Shown: piece after piece, positions 1-7,329 of the stretch
How the letters are laid out: each line of letters starts with the position of its first letter
Numbering within the stretch: the stretch's first letter is position 1
From: Flavobacterium kingsejongi
GTDB lineage: Bacteria > Bacteroidota > Bacteroidia > Flavobacteriales > Flavobacteriaceae
Direction: 5' to 3'
Length of the DNA stretch: 64,000 nt
NCBI RefSeq assembly: GCF_003076475.1
Contig: NZ_CP020919.1
Span: forward strand, 3,658,001 to 3,722,000
Notes under the pieces: generated by a model
What the model was told of the DNA's origin: nothing
Seen by the model: only the letters and a program-made list of their open reading frames with translations
Databases searched by the model: none
Program-made: the position numbers and the translations under genes

Positions 1-652
1 TCAAAACTACCCCATTAGCTGCAGAAGAACCGTAAATCGCAGCTGAGGAAGCATCTTTCAGGATGTCCATGCTTTCAATATCGGTTGGGCTGATATTGGC
101 AATACTACCTGTTACCACACCATCTACTACATATAAAGGTGCACTTCCTGAGGCAGCACTTCCCAATCCCCTGATTCTTACTGTTGGAGCAGCACCTGGG
201 GCATCATTATTAATAATGGTTACCCCGGCAACTTTACCCTGAATGGATTGCATTGCATTGTACGATTGTTGTTTGGTGAACTGATCTGATTTTACAGAAC
301 CTACAGCTCCGGTTAGATCCGATCTTTTTTGCGTTCCGTATCCTACCACCACCACTTCATTAAGGGTCGTTTCGGCACTTGGGAGCATAATAACACTCAT
401 TGGACTTGCCGCTTTCATAGTGACAGTCTCAAAACCAATCATTGAAAACCTGATTGGATCACCTTGTTTGGCATTTAAAGTAAAATTTCCATCCAAATCA
501 GTTAGTGTAGTCTGATTGGTGGAAGCCGACAACACAATCACATCGGGAATAGCGAGTCCATTTCCGTCCTGTACTTTTCCAGTAATGCTCTGCCCGTTCG
601 TCAAAAGGGGAGCAAAAAGCAAGGCGAGAATTCCTAATAGAAAGTTTCTCAT
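1..652 (-). CDS. SusC/RagA-family TonB-linked outer membrane protein, N-terminal part
   Basis: Outer-membrane TonB-dependent transporter of the SusC/RagA type; these import oligosaccharides or peptides together with a SusD lipoprotein. The visible 217 codons begin MRNFLLGILALLFAPLLTNG (signal peptide). A CarboxypepD_reg-like beta-sandwich follows (SITGKVQDGNGLAIPDVIV, then TTLTDLDGNFTL and IRFSMIGFETV). Next come the SusC signature LNEVVVVGYGTQKRSDLTGA and a TonB plug (VAGVTIINNDAPGAAPTVRIRG ending in YVVDGV). The rest of the plug and the barrel lie beyond the left edge. The start is the ATG at 652, directly before a clear signal peptide. The Y_Y_Y/LuxR regulator gene lies upstream in the same orientation, an arrangement typical of locally regulated sus-like loci. 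The substrate cannot be read from this part. Confidence 0.93.
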   Translation of the reverse strand, partial: MRNFLLGILALLFAPLLTNGQSITGKVQDGNGLAIPDVIVLSASTNQTTLTDLDGNFTLNAKQGDPIRFSMIGFETVTMKAASPMSVIMLPSAETTLNEVVVVGYGTQKRSDLTGAVGSVKSDQFTKQQSYNAMQSIQGKVAGVTIINNDAPGAAPTVRIRGLGSAASGSAPLYVVDGVVTGSIANISPTDIESMDILKDASSAAIYGSSAANGVVL

Positions 653-695
653 TAGTTATTTTATTGTTAAAGTTAGTGGAGCCAAATTAAAAAAT

Positions 696-838
696 TACAA
701 CGTTGTAGTAACTATGGGAGTGTTGCTACACAACTACATCAAAATGATATCTATTTTACAATTTATCCGTATTTACTGGTCTTTAGCAGGGGTTATGTTG
801 TAGTGTGAAGCCTTGCTTGATGTAGTATTGATGTGGTA
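696..838. promoter_or_regulatory. Candidate operator cluster upstream of susC
   Basis: The 240 bp between the regulator gene and susC hold three symmetric elements. There is a perfect 12-bp palindrome TACAACGTTGTA at 696-707. An inverted repeat TGTAGTAAC (704-712) / GTTGCTACA (722-730) has one mismatch and a 9-nt spacer. An 11-bp tandem repeat TTGATGTAGTA / TTGATGTGGTA lies at 817-838. They may be binding sites of the adjacent LuxR-type regulator or elements of the susC promoter. No TAnnTTTG box was identified here with confidence. Confidence 0.4.
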
Positions 839-892
839 TAGAATATGCAATAATGCCGCTTAAAATTACATTATTGGTAATTTTAGAGTATA

Positions 893-3643
893 TTAAATGG
901 TAAACATAAATCGAAGTAGGTTCTCTTCGGGTGCAAGCTCGAGTTTCTTACGCAAACGATAGCGTTGCAACTCTACCCCACGATAGGAAATATTCATTAA
1001 TGGGGCAATTTCTTTAGAGGATAAATTCATCTTAAGGTAGATGCATAACTTGATATCCTTCGGGGTGAGTACCGGATATTTTTTGGAAAGTTTCTGGATG
1101 AAATCCTTATTCACTTCAAAAAGGTTATTTTCAAATATATCCCATTCATGTTTATTGATATCATTAATTTTGATCGACTTTTTAATTTGGTCTTTCATTT
1201 TATTGAGATCCGTTTCGGTATTCAGGATTTCCTGAATCTTTTCAATCATTTCCGTTTGTTTCGCAATGGAAAGAGATTTCCCTGCTACTTCAGACGACTT
1301 CGACTGTACCTGAAGTTCCAAAATATGCTTTTCGTACTCCTGGATATTGAGCTCATTCTCGGCTTTTAACTCGATTTCTAAAATTTTCTTCTGGTGTTTG
1401 AGTTCTTCCTCCCTTAAAAGGAGTTTTTGCTGGTACCGTATTTTGTTCCATTTATAATACAGGTAAAAACTACCTGAAATGACGGCACAATACACGAGGA
1501 TCATCCAAAAAGAAAAATACCAGGGCTTGGCGACGCTAAAATGATATTCTGCAATCCGGATATAGTTTTTTCCGTCATTGTAAAACACATTGATTTCCTG
1601 GGTACCACTACTCAGGTTATTCAGTATAACACGCCCGCTTTTCACCCGGATCATTTTCTGGGTGCCATTCAGCGTGTAAAACAAATTAGGACGGCTATAG
1701 CCGTAATATTCTGGTATGATGTTCACATCTACGGATTGGTTGTAGCTTATTTTAGTATCTTCATCAACCAAATTGCCCTGGTAGAAAGCCTCAATGGTCA
1801 CATTATCGACTTTCTCCCCTATCTTATTCAATTGTAATGATACGAAACCATCATCCAGGTTAATCAGGAGATTGTTCTTATCCTTATGTACTTTTGTATT
1901 CTCAATAATCAGTTTTCCTTCATAATACTTCTCCGGAATAAATTGCCAGATAAATTCATCGTTCACCTGTGATATGATATACAACAAACCATCCCGGGCT
2001 ACCAGAAAGCTATCGTCTTCAATGGGTACGATATCCGAAAAATTTTGAAAATATTTATTGAATATGACATTCAGCTCCAGTTTTTCCGAAATAGAATTAT
2101 AGTTGTACCACTGCCTGTTGATCAGGAACAGCATCTCATTTTTATAGTTGAAAAGCTTAACCGTATAATCGTTCTTGATTCCGTTTTTCTCCGAGATATT
2201 TTCGATTTTTGTGGTATTGTAGTTTTCGTCGTATTGAATCCGGTACAAGCTTCGGTAATTATCTGCTGCCCATAGTTCGCCGGGCTTATTCTGTGCGATA
2301 TTTCGTATTGGCTTCGAAAATCCCTTCAGGATTTTCCATTTTGTGAGGTCGTTTGGATTTTCATATACAGCAATCCCGAAGTAGGTACACTGAAAATAGG
2401 CATTGTCAAATTCGCTTTTCAGTATTTTCCATCCGCCACTCACTGTATTTATCTTACGTAGGCTGGTGTTTCCGTCATAAATATAAGTTCCGTCATTATG
2501 CCCGATGATAAATTGCTTGCCACTTTTGTAAATATCCCAGACCTGCCCCTGCGAATTTGGAATCACTGCCAATTTATTATCCTTACTCGTAAATATACCA
2601 TGGTTGGTCACAAAGAGATAGCCATTATCAATAGTCGATAGCGCATATACAGAACCGAGAATACCGGAATTGTCTGAAAATATCCGTACTGGTGAATTGA
2701 TTTCTATATGACTGATCCCATTATCCAGTCCGAGCCAAAGGTCTTTTTCCCGGTCGATAGTAATCGACAGTACAGCATTGTTTTTTAAGGAGTTTTCCCT
2801 ATTGATGTTTTTATAGGAATTGGTTTTAAGGTCTATAATGTAAAGTCCCTGTAAACCGGTACCGATTACAAGATTTTCCCCATCTATGAACTTCGCCGTC
2901 ACAATAACCTGACTCTTCAACAACGCATTCAGTGGATTATTCCAGGGTACGAGTGTATTGTTTTCGGCTACAAAAACACCATTATTTTTGGTAAAAAAGT
3001 AAACTACGCCATTGTGCTTTTCAATATTATGCACCACATTATGCTCTAATAAACCCCAATTTTGTTTTTTCGTGAATTTGCTACCCTCCATTACGTAAAT
3101 CCCCTCTGTTACCGAAGCTGCGTAAATCTGATTATCAATTACATAACAATATGAAATTTGGGTAGGGAATTTTATTTTTTCTATAGCCTCCTTCGTACTG
3201 CAATAAATCTCATTGAAACCCTGGAAGTAGATGGTGTTTTTTAATTTGAATATTTTCCATATTTCTTCATTGTCAGCATTCCCATCAAAAAGCTTTTTAT
3301 TTTTTGACATGGAAAAATACTGCATTTTGCCTTTTATACGCTTCCAATACCCGAATTCCTTATAAGAGCCGCAATATATTCTATCCCCATCTACAAAAAT
3401 GGAACGAATGATTGTTTTATTAGGTAAGATGTATTTTTCCCACTTAACGCCATCATAGCGTAATAGATAATGGTTATTGGCAAAATACATAGCATTGTCA
3501 TTGCCCTGAGCCACATTCCAAACCTGATTGTCTCCCTTATAATCGGATTTACTGAAATTTTCAACAAAAGGAAGGATTTGTTGGGCTTGTAACTGGAAAG
3601 AAATAAGAAGAAATAAAAATATTTTCAGAACATTGATTCTCAC
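893..3643 (-). CDS. Membrane-anchored sensor/regulator: beta-propeller, Y_Y_Y domain, C-terminal LuxR-type HTH
   Basis: A 916-aa one-component regulator. Order: signal peptide (MRINVLKIFLFLLISFQLQA); about 600 residues of reg_prop/two-component-propeller-like blades (for example GEYWKR- and DLWLGLDNGISH-type segments); a Y_Y_Y-like beta domain ending near residue 700; one membrane helix (about 707-730, FWMILVYCAVISGSFYLYY); a charged coiled coil; and a C-terminal helix-turn-helix of LuxR/GerE type (PKDIKLCIYLKMNLSSKEIA then RGVELQRYRLRKKL). There is no histidine kinase or receiver domain, so it is not a full hybrid two-component system. The periplasmic propeller probably senses a ligand and the cytoplasmic HTH acts on DNA. 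The position just upstream of susC suggests that it controls that transporter. This is inference from position; the domain order is visible. Confidence 0.85.
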   Translation of the reverse strand: MRINVLKIFLFLLISFQLQAQQILPFVENFSKSDYKGDNQVWNVAQGNDNAMYFANNHYLLRYDGVKWEKYILPNKTIIRSIFVDGDRIYCGSYKEFGYWKRIKGKMQYFSMSKNKKLFDGNADNEEIWKIFKLKNTIYFQGFNEIYCSTKEAIEKIKFPTQISYCYVIDNQIYAASVTEGIYVMEGSKFTKKQNWGLLEHNVVHNIEKHNGVVYFFTKNNGVFVAENNTLVPWNNPLNALLKSQVIVTAKFIDGENLVIGTGLQGLYIIDLKTNSYKNINRENSLKNNAVLSITIDREKDLWLGLDNGISHIEINSPVRIFSDNSGILGSVYALSTIDNGYLFVTNHGIFTSKDNKLAVIPNSQGQVWDIYKSGKQFIIGHNDGTYIYDGNTSLRKINTVSGGWKILKSEFDNAYFQCTYFGIAVYENPNDLTKWKILKGFSKPIRNIAQNKPGELWAADNYRSLYRIQYDENYNTTKIENISEKNGIKNDYTVKLFNYKNEMLFLINRQWYNYNSISEKLELNVIFNKYFQNFSDIVPIEDDSFLVARDGLLYIISQVNDEFIWQFIPEKYYEGKLIIENTKVHKDKNNLLINLDDGFVSLQLNKIGEKVDNVTIEAFYQGNLVDEDTKISYNQSVDVNIIPEYYGYSRPNLFYTLNGTQKMIRVKSGRVILNNLSSGTQEINVFYNDGKNYIRIAEYHFSVAKPWYFSFWMILVYCAVISGSFYLYYKWNKIRYQQKLLLREEELKHQKKILEIELKAENELNIQEYEKHILELQVQSKSSEVAGKSLSIAKQTEMIEKIQEILNTETDLNKMKDQIKKSIKINDINKHEWDIFENNLFEVNKDFIQKLSKKYPVLTPKDIKLCIYLKMNLSSKEIAPLMNISYRGVELQRYRLRKKLELAPEENLLRFMFTI

Positions 3644-3741
3644 GGCGTACTATTTATAGTCAAAAATAGAAAACTTATTGCTTATATCAGTACTCCTTAT
3701 TATATGTTTATAAAAAATGCCCCATTCCTGGAGCATTTGCT

Positions 3742-4944
3742 TTATTTTCCGTCTACGTAATCCTGCAGGTAACTGAATCGTGGTGTCAGTTTTCCTTTTT
3801 CTGTGATCTTAGCCCTTTCGAGTATACCTTCCTCATCTCCATTAAAGAAAGCGGGAATCACATGTTCTTCAAACATCTGCCCAAATCCTTCACTGGCATC
3901 TTTAGGAAGCTCACAAGGAAGATTGTCTACAGCCATTACTACTATGGCAGCGGGATGGTGCACATCAATTTCCTTTTCTTCGTGTGGGTGATAACCGTAT
4001 AAAGGTTCTGCAATTGTGGACGATCGAATAGTACTCGCAATCGGCCCGTTTACATCACAGGAAATATCTGCGATTACCTTAATTTTAAAATCCGGTGCTT
4101 TAATCATGGGTGACGTCAATATTACCGGTGATGCGTTATTATAAAAGTGCCCGGCCATATAGATATCGGCCACTTTAGTATATTTTTCGAAATCAGAAAC
4201 GTAGGCTTCAGGATTATCATAAAAGTCCTCATTCCCTAACACCTGCCCATCCTTACGCTTGTTGTACTCTAATACATCAATCTGGGTATAAACGGGTTTG
4301 TCATAGTTTTTAGTGAGAAAATCATGGTGTGATACTTCTTTGACCTTCATTTCATCCAACAGTTCTTTGGCACCATTCCCTACTTTACCTTTTCCTGTCA
4401 GTACAATCTTCAACGGTGGCAAAAAAGGCCTTTTAAGGTATTTCACCAAATCATCTTTACCAGCCAGTGTTTCTGCTTTAGGCAAATTAAAGAGTTCAAA
4501 TTTAAGCCCGAAAGCTCGGAAAGCATTATAAGCTCCTACAATCCCAGCATATTTACCAAAACCAATCAAACGCCGGTGTTCGGCATCGACTATCGTTTCA
4601 TGATCGTATAATTCTATATTTTTTTCTAAAACAGCCTGCAAAAGCTTGCGGTTATAGGGTTGTTTTTTTATGGTATGGGAAAAGAAAAAATACTTTTTAT
4701 TGGGAATCAAGTACTCCAAAGGCACTTCTTTTACACCAATAAGGACATCACAATCGGAAATATCATTACTAACTTCTATTCCGAGACTGGCATATTGCTC
4801 GTCTGTGAATATCCTGATATCAGAACTTTCTACTTTTACTGTAGCTTCCGGATATTTTTCTGTAATCGAAATTAAATTCTGAGGTGGAAAAACGACTCTT
4901 CTGTCGGGTGGATTCTTTCTTTCTTTAATTATTGCGAATTTCAT
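3742..4944 (-). CDS. NAD(P)-dependent oxidoreductase, alanine dehydrogenase/saccharopine (lysine-forming) dehydrogenase fold
   Basis: A 400-aa cytosolic protein that starts MKFAIIKERKNPPDRRVVF, the N-terminal pattern of the AlaDh/PNT_N family (KE...PxERRV). The nucleotide-binding half contains LKIVLTGKGKVGNGAKELL. A later segment reads VIADISCDVNGPIASTIRSS, which resembles saccharopine dehydrogenase (Lys1-like) proteins with their ADxSCD and GPI motifs. Bacteroidetes genomes commonly carry this gene and annotate it as NAD(P)-dependent oxidoreductase or alanine dehydrogenase. Substrate specificity cannot be decided here. It is a single-gene unit; the next gene to the right is tmRNA on the other strand. 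The only start with a proper N-terminal beta strand is the one chosen. Confidence 0.85.
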   Translation of the reverse strand: MKFAIIKERKNPPDRRVVFPPQNLISITEKYPEATVKVESSDIRIFTDEQYASLGIEVSNDISDCDVLIGVKEVPLEYLIPNKKYFFFSHTIKKQPYNRKLLQAVLEKNIELYDHETIVDAEHRRLIGFGKYAGIVGAYNAFRAFGLKFELFNLPKAETLAGKDDLVKYLKRPFLPPLKIVLTGKGKVGNGAKELLDEMKVKEVSHHDFLTKNYDKPVYTQIDVLEYNKRKDGQVLGNEDFYDNPEAYVSDFEKYTKVADIYMAGHFYNNASPVILTSPMIKAPDFKIKVIADISCDVNGPIASTIRSSTIAEPLYGYHPHEEKEIDVHHPAAIVVMAVDNLPCELPKDASEGFGQMFEEHVIPAFFNGDEEGILERAKITEKGKLTPRFSYLQDYVDGK

Positions 4945-5059
4945 TTTGGGGGTAGTTAGTTTGGTGTTTATCTCTATGTAACGTTAAGGTTATGTTTTGT
5001 TTCAAATGTAACATTTACTAAAATAGTATGCAATAGTTTTTTTTCAAATTTATTTGGGC

Positions 5060-5067
5060 TACCTTTG
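5060..5067 (+). promoter_or_regulatory. -7 box of a probable ssrA promoter
   Basis: TACCTTTG matches the Bacteroidetes -7 consensus TAnnTTTG. It lies 48 bp before the mature tmRNA 5' end, leaving room for a short leader that RNase P would remove. A -33 TTG at ideal spacing was not clear. Confidence 0.45.
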
Positions 5068-5115
5068 CACCCTGTTTTACAGTATCCGTTACTTTAAAAT
5101 GGGAATTGCACTACT

Positions 5116-5510
5116 GGGGCCGACTGGTTTTGACAGCAAGTGGAATTAAATAGTAAGCACGTCGAGCGTTGTAATGTAGCTCGTAAATATCATGTTGCAA
5201 CACTTTTACACGGCGAAAATAACTACGCTCTAGCTGCATAATCTGAATTATAGTAAGATTAGCCTTGTTCCTATCAGATAGGAAAGCAAGATTCTCCTTG
5301 AAAGCCTTGGTTTGTGGCGTTCTTTAAAGGGGAACCGTAAAAATAGACCTAGAGATGGTTACGCTTCGGAGCCATTTTGACAACTAAGAAGATAAGGATC
5401 ATGTGGCTGTTTCTGGCCGAGCATGATTACGAAAATTCAATCGGAAAATAAGCGTGTAGAAAGCTTTTTGATTGCTTGTTTGGACCCGGGTTCGATTCCC
5501 GGCGGCTCCA
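5116..5510 (+). ncRNA. ssrA: Transfer-messenger RNA (tmRNA)
   Basis: One-piece tmRNA that rescues stalled ribosomes and adds a degradation tag. The 5' end GGGGCCGACTGGTTTTGACA and the 3' end (T-arm GGGTTCGATTCCC, then CGGCTCC) form a 7-bp acceptor stem, GGGGCCG with CGGCTCC, containing one G-U pair. The last transcribed base is the discriminator A; the following CAA shows that CCA is not encoded and must be added by the CCA-adding enzyme. The tag reading frame is at 5212-5241 and encodes GENNYALAA followed by TAA, the typical flavobacterial tag ending. An intrinsic terminator follows directly. The 3' end is also one border of the islet described at 5509-7253. Confidence 0.97.
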
Positions 5511-5511
5511 C

Positions 5512-5550
5512 AAAAAAGCCTGCAAATATGATAATTTGCAGGCTTTTTAT
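5512..5550 (+). terminator. Intrinsic terminator of ssrA
   Basis: Stem GCCTGCAAAT (5518-5527) and ATTTGCAGGC (5534-5543), six-base loop ATGATA, followed by a T tract and preceded by six A. It can work in both directions. Confidence 0.9.
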
Positions 5551-5631
5551 TTTTTAGTTGACAATTTAGTTGATATTTTTATTGTGAATAAAAAGCTTTC
5601 GCTCTCATCTAATTAAATCTCTTTTAAATAT

Positions 5632-5826
5632 TTAATCTTCAAAAATATTTTGCCCATCTTTGATTTCCCGAACTTCCGATATCCGGTTAAGTTTAAAATT
5701 ACGAACTTTCCCATTTCTCAATAAACAATTGGTTTTTAATAATATTTCAACATTATCATCTTCAAAAACTACTTTAGAGAGAATATTATTAGGAATGGAA
5801 TCACCTTCTAAATGGATAAATATTAA
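5632..5826 (-). pseudogene. C-terminal remnant of a regulator-like gene (possibly WYL domain)
   Basis: An open stretch of 64 sense codons with no ATG, entered from a stop codon and ending in TAA. It reads HLEGDSIPNNILSKVVFED, then a segment CLLRNGKVRNFKLNRISEV and EIKDGQNIFED. The pattern C-x-LR-x(4)-R-x-FKLNRI resembles the end of WYL-domain regulators; compare CRLRDEFRYFRLDRIKKLEV in the intact WYL gene of this window. It is therefore probably the 3' end of a decayed gene. Family assignment is tentative. The rest of the 5551-5946 gap shows no other gene. Confidence 0.4.
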
Positions 5827-5985
5827 TCAATTTTACCATAGTACATCAATTGTAATATTTCTTTTTTGTGTACTATTGTAAAAATACTATACTCGATTAG
5901 GTACCAAATATAGCGCTATAATGAGTCGGGAACGACCCATAAAGCATTGACTAAATACAACTTAAACCCCTTTAACAACACCGAG

Positions 5986-7146
5986 ATGATTAAAAAAACT
6001 TTTGTATTACTTTTTATTTTTAATTCACTAACTGTAACTCTATTTGCACAAAAATACGAAAGGTATAAAAAGTTAAAAGACACGACCATAATTTCTAAAT
6101 ATCTTGGATTTGAAAAAAAGATTTCTATACTGGTTCCAATAGAGTGGCAAAATGAATTAAAAAACAATTTCCCATTAATTATTATATTTGATGAGCAAAA
6201 TCAAAGAAGTCATAACTATATAATTAATACAATTGATTACCTGACCAGTAATGAACTAATGCCATCATCTATAATAATTAGTGTAGCATCGGAACAGCGT
6301 TATCGGTACATTGAAACACAGTATAAAATTTCTGATCCAAATGGACTGGCTTCAGAGAATGAAAAATTCATTTTTGAAGAACTTATTCCACTTGCCGAAA
6401 AGGAATATAATGCTTCTCCTTTTAGGTTATTAATTGGTCATTCAAGATATGGTTATTTCACGACATCGCTTTTTAATTCCAGAATAAATGATTTGAACGC
6501 TGTTATTTCTATGAGTCCGTTTTTTATTCAGAAAAACGTTGACTTAACAGATTCAATTAGCAAATTAAATAAACAATCCTATTCTTCTAAAAAATATTAT
6601 CGCTTTGGAATTGGTAACGATTTTCCAGAGGATTTTAATAAGATGGATTCCATTATAAAGAAACCTGTACTCCATCCTTTATTAGACATTAGAGGGTTTC
6701 GTTTTAAAGAAGCGGGTCATGATGCTACACCTGGCCTAATAATAAATACTGCGCTTTATGAAATATTTGAAGAATGGTCTACAATTCAGGCAAAGTATTC
6801 CTCCATCAAGCAAAAAGATTTAAGTATTAAAGCATCCCTTGATCAGGAGATATTATCCAACTATGGTATCCAACTGAATTTTTCAATTGGAATTTTGAAT
6901 GGTAAAGGATGGTATTTTTATAATGAAAAACAATATGACAAAGCTATCCAAGCCTGGCAAATATTAATGGCTTCTTACCCTAATTTTTCTGAAGGTTATT
7001 TATATATGATAAAAGCTCAAATTCAACTAAAACATAATTATTATAAAACAGTCGATGATTTCAAGAAGTCTTTGGATAATTCTGGGATTTATACCGAAAA
7101 AGAAAAAAAGGAATTAACATTGGAATTAGAAGAAATGATAAAATAA
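5986..7146 (+). CDS. Secreted alpha/beta-hydrolase, esterase D/Fes-like, with C-terminal TPR-like tail
   Basis: A 386-aa protein that begins MIKKTFVLLFIFNSLTVTLFAQ, a good signal peptide, so this ATG is preferred over one 39 bp upstream. The esterase part has FPLIIIFDEQN, the nucleophile motif LLIGHSRYGYF (G-H-S-R-Y-G, Ser as nucleophile) and a late EAGHDATPG that can supply the catalytic His. This fits the putative-esterase family PF00756 (acyl or siderophore esterases). The last 90 residues (WYFYNEKQYDKAIQAWQIL..., FSEGYLYMIKAQIQL) look like tetratricopeptide helices. Codons are markedly A/T-rich compared with neighbours, in line with its place inside the tmRNA-bounded islet. The substrate is unknown. 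Confidence 0.8.
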   Translation: MIKKTFVLLFIFNSLTVTLFAQKYERYKKLKDTTIISKYLGFEKKISILVPIEWQNELKNNFPLIIIFDEQNQRSHNYIINTIDYLTSNELMPSSIIISVASEQRYRYIETQYKISDPNGLASENEKFIFEELIPLAEKEYNASPFRLLIGHSRYGYFTTSLFNSRINDLNAVISMSPFFIQKNVDLTDSISKLNKQSYSSKKYYRFGIGNDFPEDFNKMDSIIKKPVLHPLLDIRGFRFKEAGHDATPGLIINTALYEIFEEWSTIQAKYSSIKQKDLSIKASLDQEILSNYGIQLNFSIGILNGKGWYFYNEKQYDKAIQAWQILMASYPNFSEGYLYMIKAQIQLKHNYYKTVDDFKKSLDNSGIYTEKEKKELTLELEEMIK

Positions 7147-7240
7147 ACAGCAGCTAAAGTATTGCAAAATGCTTCATTTTATATTTTCAAAAATGTCAAA
7201 AGAGGTATTAGGTATTCGATAGAGATCCTGATCATTTCAC

Positions 7241-7279
7241 AAAAAAGCCTGCACATTATTATATTTGCAGGCTTTTTTT
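7241..7279. terminator. Intrinsic terminator, bidirectional
   Basis: AAAAAAGCCTGCA (7241-7253) pairs with TGCAGGC plus a T run (7266-7279). It sits between the convergent esterase and serine-hydrolase genes and copies the arms of the ssrA terminator. Confidence 0.75.
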
Positions 7280-7329
7280 ATGGTATTCCGAGTTGTCAAA
7301 ATTTATAATTATAAGCTGGTATCCTAAAA

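Larger units (their letters stand above)
5509..7253. mobile_element. Putative genomic islet at the tmRNA 3' end, bounded by a 16-bp direct repeat
   Basis: The sequence CACAAAAAAGCCTGCA occurs exactly at 5509-5524, spanning the last two tmRNA bases and the start of its terminator, and again at 7238-7253. Both copies are the 5' arm of a look-alike terminator (GCCTGCA...TGCAGGC). The DNA between is visibly more AT-rich than its neighbours and holds a truncated gene and an esterase gene. tmRNA 3' ends are known integration targets for tyrosine-recombinase elements, so this looks like the relic of an integrated element. No integrase is present, hence the moderate confidence. Duplication of the terminator alone is the alternative. 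Confidence 0.4.

Noticed and set aside
5460..5510. A lone tRNA 3' half (GGTTCGATTCCCGG and acceptor)
   Set aside because: It is the tRNA-like end of tmRNA, pairing with the 5' end almost 400 bp upstream.
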